64,000 nt of DNA from Arcuatula senhousia (Eukaryota > Mollusca > Bivalvia > Mytilida > Mytilidae): the NCBI GenBank assembly GCA_963971305.1, contig OZ020307.1, positions 47,799,702 to 47,863,701 of the forward strand, given 5' to 3'. Each line of letters begins with the position of its first letter. Position 1 is the stretch's first letter. Shown here piece after piece: positions 43,186 through 56,940 of the stretch. A model generated the notes under the pieces. That model was not told the DNA's origin. It did no database searches and saw only the letters and a list, made by a program, of their open reading frames with translations. Position numbers and translations under genes: made by a program.

Positions 43186-45063
43186 ATATTATTGCAAAAT
43201 GAAAAGAAACAAATAAGCAAAAATATTCACAAAGGTGGAATCTGAAAATATTACAAAAGATAGTGTTCATCTGCTACAGGCGCACTGAGTTACAATTACA
43301 ATTGTCATCAAAAACTATTTAAAAGCATCTTCTTTCCATATTTCCTCATATTGGTGGAAATAATTTGCATAGAAACTAAACGTACCATATACGTATATTC
43401 ATTGAAAATACATATAATGTAAAAAAAAATCCGATCTAAAAAATATCAACTTTCAGTACAAAACACATTTTCAAGTCTTCTTCTTTCCAATATATTAAAA
43501 TCTTATAGTTCTGCTACAATATGCTTTTATAATTCAAATTGAAAACGTTTGTAGAAAACTTTTGCAGTGTAAACTTTAACAATAATAGCCAATATGCAAA
43601 TTTCTTTCACCTCTTCAATTAAAATCTTAGAGTTAGTATATGAAGGTTGCGGTACTTAAATCAGCAAGCGATAATCAATCGCAATCATGTCTGACTCTCT
43701 TTACTCAGAGAACACGAGGTGTTGCCATCTGTCAAAGATCTGCAACTCCAAATCCTCGTTCCGATTTGTCCCGTTTCCAGGTGTCGTTGTTTTCTCTGGT
43801 CTTTTTGAAAATCCCTTTTGAGCCCAAAGACGTAGTCATAATATTCACACTTTTAGTGATTTTATGTTTATCTACATGCATTTGACAGGCTATCAAATTA
43901 TCATGAATGCAAATATTTTAAGCCAAGTTTATATATCTAACATTGAGTTTTGGAAATACGAACATAAAAAAATTATGAAACTGATGAACCGATTTGTTTT
44001 CGGGCTAAATTTTCTGTCCTAACGTCAGGATTTTAAGAACATGAACTGTTGTCGTATTCTTGGTAGCTCTTTCTGTTACAGGTACAGCTTTCTGGAACGT
44101 AAGTGACATCTTCTTTATTGGCTGATATTGGTAAAAAAAAAATCAAAAAGAAAAGGAAACAGGCCCCATGCGTTTTAATGGACAAAATTTGTCTTTGTTT
44201 TTAAATGTCTTTTCATCTAAAATTTCAAGTTATGTCTTTTCATCTAAAATTTCAAGTTTTGTTTTTTTACAAACAAATGTATGAAGAAGAAAGAAAAATA
44301 TACATCATTTCAACGGGTTCGTAGCTATATATGTCCGGGACAAAACTCCAGGTTCTAGTAGTAATTAAGAATGGAGATATTGTTTCCTTTTTTCATTTCA
44401 AACAAAGAAAATCCATTTGAATTTTAAAAAACCTGTCGCATGATTTTATCCGTTTTCAAATGTTAAATATAACTTTATTATTTCGCAGATTTTCTACAAA
44501 AAATGATTTTGAATTTCAACCACTCGTAAATAGTACTGTATTTTCTGCTCTACTGTATCTTCCCTTCACAGGTCATGACTACACACACATAACAATTAAC
44601 CTCTCCCCTTCACAGGTCATGACTACGCGCACGTAACGACTTAGTACCTCGCTATCTATAATTTTAAACAAATCGTTTGTATATTAATAAGAGGCTCTCG
44701 ACTCTTTAAAAGTGTGCCTATAAAATAAAATGAATTAAAAGAAACCTCTATACTTAAACTATTCACGTCTGATAAAGGTAATAACAAAACAATGGAACTT
44801 GAAGGACCAATCTCAAATGTCAGAGAGAAAACAAAGCAAGGCAGACATATACCAGAGAAATTGCAGATCGAAATGGTCCGAATTGGTACAGGCATTTTCA
44901 AAGAAATGGTCGGTTAAATCAGGTTTTAAAGTCTCTTAACACTGAAAGTATTGTCTGTTTGCTTTTCAGACATACAAAAAGTTTTAGTTTGCTGCACATA
45001 GGTTTACCGCTACAATAACACTTTGAACGGAATCACGGCATCACACATGGAGTTGTATGAGAC
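43186..45063 (+). repeat. Array unit 24 (B start, S end)
   Basis: Standard right-half haplotype with A10. Confidence 0.97.
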
Positions 45064-46942
45064 ATATTATTGCAAAATGAAAAGAAACAAATAAGCAAAA
45101 ATATTCACAAAGGTGGAATCTGAAAATATTACAAAAGATAGTGTTCATCTGCTACAGGCGCACTGAGTTACAATTACAATTGTCATCAAAAACTATTTAA
45201 AAGCATCTTCTTTCCATATTTCCTCATATTGGTGGAAATAATTTGCATAGAAACTAAACGTACCATATACGTATATTCATTGAAAATACATATAATGTAA
45301 AAAAAAATCCGATCTAAAAAATATCAACTTTCAGTACAAAACACATTTTCAAGTCTTCTTCTTTCCAATATATTAAAATCTTATAGTTCTGCTACAATAT
45401 GCTTTTATAATTCAAATTGAAAACGTTTGTAGAAAACTTTTGCAGTGTAAACTTTAACAATAATAGCCAATATGCAAATTTCTTTCACCTCTTCAATTAA
45501 AATCTTAGAGTTAGTATATGAAGGTTGCGGTACTTAAATCAGCAAGCGATAATCAATCGCAATCATGTCTGACTCTCTTTACTCAGAGAACACGAGGTGT
45601 TGCCATCTGTCAAAGATCTGCAACTCCAAATCCTCGTTCCGATTTGTCCCGTTTCCAGGTGTCGTTGTTTTCTCTGGTCTTTTTGAAAATCCCTTTTGAG
45701 CCCAAAGACGTAGTCATAATATTCACACTTTTAGTGATTTTATGTTTATCTACATGCATTTGACAGGCTATCAAATTATCATGAATGCAAATATTTTAAG
45801 CCAAGTTTATATATCTAACATTGAGTTTTGGAAATACGAACATAAAAAAATTATGAAACTGATGAACCGATTTGTTTTCGGGCTAAATTTTCTGTCCTAA
45901 CGTCAGGATTTTAAGAACATGAACTGTTGTCGTATTCTTGGTAGCTCTTTCTGTTACAGGTACAGCTTTCTGGAACGTAAGTGACATCTTCTTTATTGGC
46001 TGATATTGGTAAAAAAAAAAATCAAAAAGAAAAGGAAACAGGCCCCATGCGTTTTAATGGACAAAATTTGTCTTTGTTTTTAAATGTCTTTTCATCTAAA
46101 ATTTCAAGTTATGTCTTTTCATCTAAAATTTCAAGTTTTGTTTTTTTACAAACAAATGTATGAAGAAGAAAGAAAAATATACATCATTTCAACGGGTTCG
46201 TAGCTATATATGTCCGGGACAAAACTCCAGGTTCTAGTAGTAATTAAGAATGGAGATATTGTTTCCTTTTTTCATTTCAAACAAAGAAAATCCATTTGAA
46301 TTTTAAAAAACCTGTCGCATGATTTTATCCGTTTTCAAATGTTAAATATAACTTTATTATTTCGCAGATTTTCTACAAAAAATGATTTTGAATTTCAACC
46401 ACTCGTAAATAGTACTGTATTTTCTGCTCTACTGTATCTTCCCTTCACAGGTCATGACTACACACACATAACAATTAACCTCTCCCCTTCACAGGTCATG
46501 ACTACGCGCACGTAACGACTTAGTACCTCGCTATCTATAATTTTAAACAAATCGTTTGTATATTAATAAGAGGCTCTCGACTCTTTAAAAGTGTGCCTAT
46601 AAAATAAAATGAATTAAAAGAAACCTCTATACTTAAACTATTCACGTCTGATAAAGGTAATAACAAAACAATGGAACTTGAAGGACCAATCTCAAATGTC
46701 AGAGAGAAAACAAAGCAAGGCAGACATATACCAGAGAAATTGCAGATCGAAATGGTCCGAATTGGTACAGGCATTTTCAAAGAAATGGTCGGTTAAATCA
46801 GGTTTTAAAGTCTCTTAACACTGAAAGTATTGTCTGTTTGCTTTTCAGACATACAAAAAGTTTTAGTTTGCTGCACATAGGTTTACCGCTACAATAACAC
46901 TTTGAACGGAATCACGGCATCACACATGGAGTTGTATGAGAC
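45064..46942 (+). repeat. Array unit 25 (B start, S end, A11)
   Basis: Standard right-half haplotype with A11. Confidence 0.97.
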
Positions 46943-48821
46943 ATATTATTGCAAAATGAAAAGAAACAAATAAGCAAAAATATTCACAAAGGTGGAATCT
47001 GAAAATATTACAAAAGATAGTGTTCATCTGCTACAGGCGCACTGAGTTACAATTACAATTGTCATCAAAAACTATTTAAAAGCATCTTCTTTCCATATTT
47101 CCTCATATTGGTGGAAATAATTTGCATAGAAACTAAACGTACCATATACGTATATTCATTGAAAATACATATAATGTAAAAAAAAATCCGATCTAAAAAA
47201 TATCAACTTTCAGTACAAAACACATTTTCAAGTCTTCTTCTTTCCAATATATTAAAATCTTATAGTTCTGCTACAATATGCTTTTATAATTCAAATTGAA
47301 AACGTTTGTAGAAAACTTTTGCAGTGTAAACTTTAACAATAATAGCCAATATGCAAATTTCTTTCACCTCTTCAATTAAAATCTTAGAGTTAGTATATGA
47401 AGGTTGCGGTACTTAAATCAGCAAGCGATAATCAATCGCAATCATGTCTGACTCTCTTTACTCAGAGAACACGAGGTGTTGCCATCTGTCAAAGATCTGC
47501 AACTCCAAATCCTCGTTCCGATTTGTCCCGTTTCCAGGTGTCGTTGTTTTCTCTGGTCTTTTTGAAAATCCCTTTTGAGCCCAAAGACGTAGTCATAATA
47601 TTCACACTTTTAGTGATTTTATGTTTATCTACATGCATTTGACAGGCTATCAAATTATCATGAATGCAAATATTTTAAGCCAAGTTTATATATCTAACAT
47701 TGAGTTTTGGAAATACGAACATAAAAAAATTATGAAACTGATGAACCGATTTGTTTTCGGGCTAAATTTTCTGTCCTAACGTCAGGATTTTAAGAACATG
47801 AACTGTTGTCGTATTCTTGGTAGCTCTTTCTGTTACAGGTACAGCTTTCTGGAACGTAAGTGACATCTTCTTTATTGGCTGATATTGGTAAAAAAAAAAA
47901 TCAAAAAGAAAAGGAAACAGGCCCCATGCGTTTTAATGGACAAAATTTGTCTTTGTTTTTAAATGTCTTTTCATCTAAAATTTCAAGTTATGTCTTTTCA
48001 TCTAAAATTTCAAGTTTTGTTTTTTTACAAACAAATGTATGAAGAAGAAAGAAAAATATACATCATTTCAACGGGTTCGTAGCTATATATGTCCGGGACA
48101 AAACTCCAGGTTCTAGTAGTAATTAAGAATGGAGATATTGTTTCCTTTTTTCATTTCAAACAAAGAAAATCCATTTGAATTTTAAAAAACCTGTCGCATG
48201 ATTTTATCCGTTTTCAAATGTTAAATATAACTTTATTATTTCGCAGATTTTCTACAAAAAATGATTTTGAATTTCAACCACTCGTAAATAGTACTGTATT
48301 TTCTGCTCTACTGTATCTTCCCTTCACAGGTCATGACTACACACACATAACAATTAACCTCTCCCCTTCACAGGTCATGACTACGCGCACGTAACGACTT
48401 AGTACCTCGCTATCTATAATTTTAAACAAATCGTTTGTATATTAATAAGAGGCTCTCGACTCTTTAAAAGTGTGCCTATAAAATAAAATGAATTAAAAGA
48501 AACCTCTATACTTAAACTATTCACGTCTGATAAAGGTAATAACAAAACAATGGAACTTGAAGGACCAATCTCAAATGTCAGAGAGAAAACAAAGCAAGGC
48601 AGACATATACCAGAGAAATTGCAGATCGAAATGGTCCGAATTGGTACAGGCATTTTCAAAGAAATGGTCGGTTAAATCAGGTTTTAAAGTCTCTTAACAC
48701 TGAAAGTATTGTCTGTTTGCTTTTCAGACATACAAAAAGTTTTAGTTTGCTGCACATAGGTTTACCGCTACAATAACACTTTGAACGGAATCACGGCATC
48801 ACACATGGAGTTGTATGAGAC
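46943..48821 (+). repeat. Array unit 26 (B start, S end, A11)
   Basis: Indistinguishable from unit 25 at the sites scored. Confidence 0.97.
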
Positions 48822-50699
48822 ATATTATTGCAAAATGAAAAGAAACAAATAAGCAAAAATATTCACAAAGGTGGAATCTGAAAATATTACAAAAGATAGT
48901 GTTCATCTGCTACAGGCGCACTGAGTTACAATTACAATTGTCATCAAAAACTATTTAAAAGCATCTTCTTTCCATATTTCCTCATATTGGTGGAAATAAT
49001 TTGCATAGAAACTAAACGTACCATATACGTATATTCATTGAAAATACATATAATGTAAAAAAAAATCCGATCTAAAAAATATCAACTTTCAGTACAAAAC
49101 ACATTTTCAAGTCTTCTTCTTTCCAATATATTAAAATCTTATAGTTCTGCTACAATATGCTTTTATAATTCAAATTGAAAACGTTTGTAGAAAACTTTTG
49201 CAGTGTAAACTTTAACAATAATAGCCAATATGCAAATTTCTTTCACCTCTTCAATTAAAATCTTAGAGTTAGTATATGAAGGTTGCGGTACTTAAATCAG
49301 CAAGCGATAATCAATCGCAATCATGTCTGACTCTCTTTACTCAGAGAACACGAGGTGTTGCCATCTGTCAAAGATCTGCAACTCCAAATCCTCGTTCCGA
49401 TTTGTCCCGTTTCCAGGTGTCGTTGTTTTCTCTGGTCTTTTTGAAAATCCCTTTTGAGCCCAAAGACGTAGTCATAATATTCACACTTTTAGTGATTTTA
49501 TGTTTATCTACATGCATTTGACAGGCTATCAAATTATCATGAATGCAAATATTTTAAGCCAAGTTTATATATCTAACATTGAGTTTTGGAAATACGAACA
49601 TAAAAAAATTATGAAACTGATGAACCGATTTGTTTTCGGGCTAAATTTTCTGTCCTAACGTCAGGATTTTAAGAACATGAACTGTTGTCGTATTCTTGGT
49701 AGCTCTTTCTGTTACAGGTACAGCTTTCTGGAACGTAAGTGACATCTTCTTTATTGGCTGATATTGGTAAAAAAAAAATCAAAAAGAAAAGGAAACAGGC
49801 CCCATGCGTTTTAATGGACAAAATTTGTCTTTGTTTTTAAATGTCTTTTCATCTAAAATTTCAAGTTATGTCTTTTCATCTAAAATTTCAAGTTTTGTTT
49901 TTTTACAAACAAATGTATGAAGAAGAAAGAAAAATATACATCATTTCAACGGGTTCGTAGCTATATATGTCCGGGACAAAACTCCAGGTTCTAGTAGTAA
50001 TTAAGAATGGAGATATTGTTTCCTTTTTTCATTTCAAACAAAGAAAATCCATTTGAATTTTAAAAAACCTGTCGCATGATTTTATCCGTTTTCAAATGTT
50101 AAATATAACTTTATTATTTCGCAGATTTTCTACAAAAAATGATTTTGAATTTCAACCACTCGTAAATAGTACTGTATTTTCTGCTCTACTGTATCTTCCC
50201 TTCACAGGTCATGACTACACACACATAACAATTAACCTCTCCCCTTCACAGGTCATGACTACGCGCACGTAACGACTTAGTACCTCGCTATCTATAATTT
50301 TAAACAAATCGTTTGTATATTAATAAGAGGCTCTCGACTCTTTAAAAGTGTGCCTATAAAATAAAATGAATTAAAAGAAACCTCTATACTTAAACTATTC
50401 ACGTCTGATAAAGGTAATAACAAAACAATGGAACTTGAAGGACCAATCTCAAATGTCAGAGAGAAAACAAAGCAAGGCAGACATATACCAGAGAAATTGC
50501 AGATCGAAATGGTCCGAATTGGTACAGGCATTTTCAAAGAAATGGTCGGTTAAATCAGGTTTTAAAGTCTCTTAACACTGAAAGTATTGTCTGTTTGCTT
50601 TTCAGACATACAAAAAGTTTTAGTTTGCTGCACATAGGTTTACCGCTACAATAACACTTTGAACGGAATCACGGCATCACACATGGAGTTGTATGAGAC
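48822..50699 (+). repeat. Array unit 27 (B start, S end)
   Basis: Standard right-half haplotype with A10. Confidence 0.97.
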
Positions 50700-52579
50700 A
50701 TATTATTGCAAAATGAAAAGAAACAAATAAGCAAAAATATTCACAAAGGTGGAATCTGAAAATATTACAAAAGATAGTGTTCATCTGCTACAGGCGCACT
50801 GAGTTACAATTACAATTGTCATCAAAAACTATTTAAAAGCATCTTCTTTCCATATTTCCTCATATTGGTGGAAATAATTTGCATAGAAACTAAACGTACC
50901 ATATACGTATATTCATTGAAAATACATATAATGTAAAAAAAAATCCGATCTAAAAAATATCAACTTTCAGTACAAAACACATTTTCAAGTCTTCTTCTTT
51001 CCAATATATTAAAATCTTATAGTTCTGCTACAATATGCTTTTATAATTCAAATTGAAAACGTTTGTAGAAAACTTTTGCAGTGTAAACTTTAACAATAAT
51101 AGCCAATATGCAAATTTCTTTCACCTCTTCAATTAAAATCTTAGAGTTAGTATATGAAGGTTGCGGTACTTAAATCAGCAAGCGATAATCAATCGCAATC
51201 ATGTCTGACTCTCTTTACTCAGAGAACACGAGGTGTTGCCATCTGTCAAAGATCTGCAACTCCAAATCCTCGTTCCGATTTGTCCCGTTTCCAGGTGTCG
51301 TTGTTTTCTCTGGTCTTTTTGAAAATCCCTTTTGAGCCCAAAGACGTAGTCATAATATTCACACTTTTAGTGATTTTATGTTTATCTACATGCATTTGAC
51401 AGGCTATCAAATTATCATGAATGCAAATATTTTAAGCCAAGTTTATATATCTAACATTGAGTTTTGGAAATACGAACATAAAAAAATTATGAAACTGATG
51501 AACCGATTTGTTTTCGGGCTAAATTTTCTGTCCTAACGTCAGGATTTTAAGAACATGAACTGTTGTCGTATTCTTGGTAGCTCTTTCTGTTACAGGTACA
51601 GCTTTCTGGAACGTAAGTGACATCTTCTTTATTGGCTGATATTGGTAAAAAAAAAAAATCAAAAAGAAAAGGAAACAGGCCCCATGCGTTTTAATGGACA
51701 AAATTTGTCTTTGTTTTTAAATGTCTTTTCATCTAAAATTTCAAGTTATGTCTTTTCATCTAAAATTTCAAGTTTTGTTTTTTTACAAACAAATGTATGA
51801 AGAAGAAAGAAAAATATACATCATTTCAACGGGTTCGTAGCTATATATGTCCGGGACAAAACTCCAGGTTCTAGTAGTAATTAAGAATGGAGATATTGTT
51901 TCCTTTTTTCATTTCAAACAAAGAAAATCCATTTGAATTTTAAAAAACCTGTCGCATGATTTTATCCGTTTTCAAATGTTAAATATAACTTTATTATTTC
52001 GCAGATTTTCTACAAAAAATGATTTTGAATTTCAACCACTCGTAAATAGTACTGTATTTTCTGCTCTACTGTATCTTCCCTTCACAGGTCATGACTACAC
52101 ACACATAACAATTAACCTCTCCCCTTCACAGGTCATGACTACGCGCACGTAACGACTTAGTACCTCGCTATCTATAATTTTAAACAAATCGTTTGTATAT
52201 TAATAAGAGGCTCTCGACTCTTTAAAAGTGTGCCTATAAAATAAAATGAATTAAAAGAAACCTCTATACTTAAACTATTCACGTCTGATAAAGGTAATAA
52301 CAAAACAATGGAACTTGAAGGACCAATCTCAAATGTCAGAGAGAAAACAAAGCAAGGCAGACATATACCAGAGAAATTGCAGATCGAAATGGTCCGAATT
52401 GGTACAGGCATTTTCAAAGAAATGGTCGGTTAAATCAGGTTTTAAAGTCTCTTAACACTGAAAGTATTGTCTGTTTGCTTTTCAGACATACAAAAAGTTT
52501 TAGTTTGCTGCACATAGGTTTACCGCTACAATAACACTTTGAACGGAATCACGGCATCACACATGGAGTTGTATGAGAC
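50700..52579 (+). repeat. Array unit 28 (B start, S end, A12)
   Basis: Longest A-run (A12), making this the longest unit at 1880 bp. Confidence 0.97.
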
Positions 52580-54458
52580 ATATTATTGCAAAATGAAAAG
52601 AAACAAATAAGCAAAAATATTCACAAAGGTGGAATCTGAAAATATTACAAAAGATAGTGTTCATCTGCTACAGGCGCACTGAGTTACAATTACAATTGTC
52701 ATCAAAAACTATTTAAAAGCATCTTCTTTCCATATTTCCTCATATTGGTGGAAATAATTTGCATAGAAACTAAACGTACCATATACGTATATTCATTGAA
52801 AATACATATAATGTAAAAAAAAATCCGATCTAAAAAATATCAACTTTCAGTACAAAACACATTTTCAAGTCTTCTTCTTTCCAATATATTAAAATCTTAT
52901 AGTTCTGCTACAATATGCTTTTATAATTCAAATTGAAAACGTTTGTAGAAAACTTTTGCAGTGTAAACTTTAACAATAATAGCCAATATGCAAATTTCTT
53001 TCACCTCTTCAATTAAAATCTTAGAGTTAGTATATGAAGGTTGCGGTACTTAAATCAGCAAGCGATAATCAATCGCAATCATGTCTGACTCTCTTTACTC
53101 AGAGAACACGAGGTGTTGCCATCTGTCAAAGATCTGCAACTCCAAATCCTCGTTCCGATTTGTCCCGTTTCCAGGTGTCGTTGTTTTCTCTGGTCTTTTT
53201 GAAAATCCCTTTTGAGCCCAAAGACGTAGTCATAATATTCACACTTTTAGTGATTTTATGTTTATCTACATGCATTTGACAGGCTATCAAATTATCATGA
53301 ATGCAAATATTTTAAGCCAAGTTTATATATCTAACATTGAGTTTTGGAAATACGAACATAAAAAAATTATGAAACTGATGAACCGATTTGTTTTCGGGCT
53401 AAATTTTCTGTCCTAACGTCAGGATTTTAAGAACATGAACTGTTGTCGTATTCTTGGTAGCTCTTTCTGTTACAGGTACAGCTTTCTGGAACGTAAGTGA
53501 CATCTTCTTTATTGGCTGATATTGGTAAAAAAAAAAATCAAAAAGAAAAGGAAACAGGCCCCATGCGTTTTAATGGACAAAATTTGTCTTTGTTTTTAAA
53601 TGTCTTTTCATCTAAAATTTCAAGTTATGTCTTTTCATCTAAAATTTCAAGTTTTGTTTTTTTACAAACAAATGTATGAAGAAGAAAGAAAAATATACAT
53701 CATTTCAACGGGTTCGTAGCTATATATGTCCGGGACAAAACTCCAGGTTCTAGTAGTAATTAAGAATGGAGATATTGTTTCCTTTTTTCATTTCAAACAA
53801 AGAAAATCCATTTGAATTTTAAAAAACCTGTCGCATGATTTTATCCGTTTTCAAATGTTAAATATAACTTTATTATTTCGCAGATTTTCTACAAAAAATG
53901 ATTTTGAATTTCAACCACTCGTAAATAGTACTGTATTTTCTGCTCTACTGTATCTTCCCTTCACAGGTCATGACTACACACACATAACAATTAACCTCTC
54001 CCCTTCACAGGTCATGACTACGCGCACGTAACGACTTAGTACCTCGCTATCTATAATTTTAAACAAATCGTTTGTATATTAATAAGAGGCTCTCGACTCT
54101 TTAAAAGTGTGCCTATAAAATAAAATGAATTAAAAGAAACCTCTATACTTAAACTATTCACGTCTGATAAAGGTAATAACAAAACAATGGAACTTGAAGG
54201 ACCAATCTCAAATGTCAGAGAGAAAACAAAGCAAGGCAGACATATACCAGAGAAATTGCAGATCGAAATGGTCCGAATTGGTACAGGCATTTTCAAAGAA
54301 ATGGTCGGTTAAATCAGGTTTTAAAGTCTCTTAACACTGAAAGTATTGTCTGTTTGCTTTTCAGACATACAAAAAGTTTTAGTTTGCTGCACATAGGTTT
54401 ACCGCTACAATAACACTTTGAACGGAATCACGGCATCACACATGGAGTTGTATGAGAC
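52580..54458 (+). repeat. Array unit 29 (B start, S end, A11)
   Basis: Last complete copy. Standard right-half haplotype. Confidence 0.97.
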
Positions 54459-55763
54459 ATATTATTGCAAAATGAAAAGAAACAAATAAGCAAAAATATT
54501 CACAAAGGTGGAATCTGAAAATATTACAAAAGATAGTGTTCATCTGCTACAGGCGCACTGAGTTACAATTACAATTGTCATCAAAAACTATTTAAAAGCA
54601 TCTTCTTTCCATATTTCCTCATATTGGTGGAAATAATTTGCATAGAAACTAAACGTACCATATACGTATATTCATTGAAAATACATATAATGTAAAAAAA
54701 AATCCGATCTAAAAAATATCAACTTTCAGTACAAAACACATTTTCAAGTCTTCTTCTTTCCAATATATTAAAATCTTATAGTTCTGCTACAATATGCTTT
54801 TATAATTCAAATTGAAAACGTTTGTAGAAAACTTTTGCAGTGTAAACTTTAACAATAATAGCCAATATGCAAATGTCTTTCACCTCTTCAATTAAAATCT
54901 TAGAGTTAGTATATGAAGGTTGCGGTACTTAAATCAGCAAGCGATAATCAATCGCAATCATGTCTGACTCTCTTTACTCAGAGAACACGAGGTGTTGCCA
55001 TCTGTCAAAGATCTGCAACTCCAAATCCTCGTTCCGATTTGTCCCGTTTCCAGGTGTCGTTGTTTTCTCTGGTCTTTTTGAAAATCCCTTTTGAGCCCAA
55101 AGACGTAGTCATAATATTCACACTTTTAGTGATTTTATGTTTATCTACATGCATTTGACAGGCTATCAAATTATCATGAATGCAAATATTTTAAGCCAAG
55201 TTTATATATCTAACATTGAGTTTTGGAAATACGAACATAAAAAAATTGTGAAACTGATGAACCGATTTGTTTTCGGGCTAAATTTTCTGTCCTAACGTCA
55301 GGATTTTAAGAACATGAACTGTTGTCGTATTCTTGGTAGCTCTTTCTGTTACAGGTACAGCTTTCTGGAACGTAAGTGACATCTTCTTTATTGGCTGATA
55401 TTGGTAAAAAAAAAATCAAAAAGAAAAGGAAACAGGCCCCATGCGTTTTAATGGACAAAATTTGTCTTTGTTTTTAAATGTCTTTTCATCTAAAATTTCA
55501 AGTTATGTCTTTTCATCTAAAATTTCAAGTTTTGTTTTTTTACAAACAAATGTATGAAGAAGAAAGAAAAATATACATCATTTCAACGGGTTCGTAGCTA
55601 TATATGTCCGGGACAAAACTCCAGGTTCTAGTAGTAATTAAGAATGGAGATATTGTTTCCTTTTTTCATTTCAAACAAAGAAAATCCATTTGAATTTTAA
55701 AAAACCTGTCGCATGATTTTATCCGTTTTCAAATGTTAAATATAACTTTATTATTTCGCAGAT
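54459..55763 (+). repeat. Array unit 30, truncated at the array edge
   Basis: The first 1305 bp of the unit, then unrelated sequence. It has G at 54875, shared with unit 3, and a private G at 55248 (ATTGTGAAACTG for ATTATGAAACTG). The last matching bases are TTATTTCGCAGAT. Confidence 0.97.
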
Positions 55764-55786
55764 GAAACTGTGGATTTACAGTACTA

Positions 55787-55838
55787 TGTAAATGTAATGT
55801 AAATGCACACAAAGACCGCACTTTACATATACTTTACA
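55787..55838. repeat. Imperfect inverted repeat just outside the array edge
   Basis: TGTAAATGTAATGTAAATGC on the left faces GCACTTTACATATACTTTACA on the right, read as arms of about 20 bp with several mismatches and a short loop. It begins 24 bp after the last array base. The TGTAAA word is iterated, so simple-sequence origin is also possible. Confidence 0.5.
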
Positions 55839-56725
55839 ACCCTTTACACATATTTGCGATTAATTTACTGTCTCTAAATATTAATATTTAATATAGTTTA
55901 CATAACATAGTGCAGTTTATCGAGACCGCGGTTTATGATATTAATTTCAGGTATGGTGCAGCTTGTCCAAAGTCTTGTATTTAGTGTCTTTTAAGATCAC
56001 AATAAATGGTTTACAAAAATTAAAATTTCATTGTTGTGTAAATAAGAATGTTTGTCATTTATTTCTTACCCGCGTAAATATCTATGATACACATATCTTT
56101 GCATGACACACACTTATATGCAAAGAAAAATATTTACTGGTGTGGTAAAACAATGATGACGAGTTAGCCTTTCATGGCATCATAAAGTAATTGAAAACCA
56201 TAATGTTTCCGTCAATTTATTCATGGTTAAAAAGATGGACAAAGTATATTATTTTAATAGAATTATAACCTTCGAAATCAATGGAGACTTTCAATGTGCA
56301 CCATTCATTTACATACTGTATAAAGATATAGGATAGATTGGTCATTACTATACTTTTAAAAAGGTAGCAAAGATATTTGAATAATAATATTTTCTAATAA
56401 ATCCACCGAAAAATCTGTGTAAATATTTTATTTTCGTACATTTTATAGTCAGCAAATATTATGCTGTGCAAAGGGTCCGGGCAAAAGGGCGGTGAATATT
56501 TTACTGTTTGTGCATATTTTATTGAATATTAAATAATAAAAATGGTATCCATGATTGACGTTTTTCTCCGGCCAAAATGATTCCACTGGATTCAGTCTTG
56601 TGGTGTAGATAATAGCTATCCGGATGAAATTTATTAAAAGTTCGCGGATTTTATACTCCCGAACGTTGTTTCATGTGTATATATATATTCACTGTTTAAT
56701 CCTTTTCCGATAATGTTTTATCACG

Positions 56726-56762
56726 GACGGATGTTCAGTGGATGTCTGACGGATGTTCAGTG
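56726..56762 (+). repeat. 15-bp direct repeat
   Basis: GACGGATGTTCAGTG occurs at 56726-56740 and again at 56748-56762, separated by 7 bp. Both copies are exact. Confidence 0.85.
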
Positions 56763-56906
56763 TTGTGTCTACACCCATTGTGGTCCCCGGCAGCAGCACG
56801 GCACTGGTGACTACTGATGTCTAAGTTACTGTTATAACATGATTACAACCAATAGATTCTCAATAATCACCTTTTTGAATAATTGACAGTTACATGCGTC
56901 CCGCCT

Positions 56907-56940
56907 CCCTGTTGGCAGGGGCAGGGATTAAATAATCCCT
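56907..56940. repeat. Two adjacent small hairpins
   Basis: CCCTG-TTGG-CAGGG at 56907-56920 is followed by AGGGATTA-AA-TAATCCCT at 56923-56940. Both pair perfectly. A GC-rich island in AT-rich surroundings; role unknown. Confidence 0.6.

Larger units (their letters stand above)
1..55763 (+). repeat. Tandem array of a 1.88-kb satellite unit, 29.7 copies, open at the left edge
   Basis: The sequence starting ATATTATTGC at base 1 recurs head to tail every 1877-1880 bp until base 55763, where similarity stops abruptly. Diagnostic sites, as offsets in unit 1: 50 (A or G), A-run 236-243 (A8 or A9), 373 (A or C), 426 (A or T), A-run 947-956 (A9 to A12), 1429 (G or T), 1452 (T or G), 1546 (A or G). 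Haplotype A start means 50A, A8 and 426A. Haplotype B start means 50G, A9 and 426T. An L end means 1452T and 1546A. An S end means 1452G and 1546G. The names L and S refer to the residue changed in an antisense reading frame and are labels only. Nothing in the unit matches an RNA gene or protein family I know. The phase used here is set by the window edge, not by biology. Confidence 0.98.

Noticed and set aside
51519..51701. 60-codon minus-strand frame unique to unit 28
   Set aside because: Created by the A12 run in that copy.
1..55763. rDNA, 5S, snRNA, tRNA or histone gene cluster, because of the long uniform unit
   Set aside because: I found no matching RNA gene sequence, no tRNA A/B-box pair (only a weak GGTTCG near offset 1131) and no histone-like frames in the unit.
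1..55763. CRISPR array
   Set aside because: There is no short repeat with unique spacers. The whole 1.88-kb unit repeats without spacers, and the DNA looks eukaryotic.
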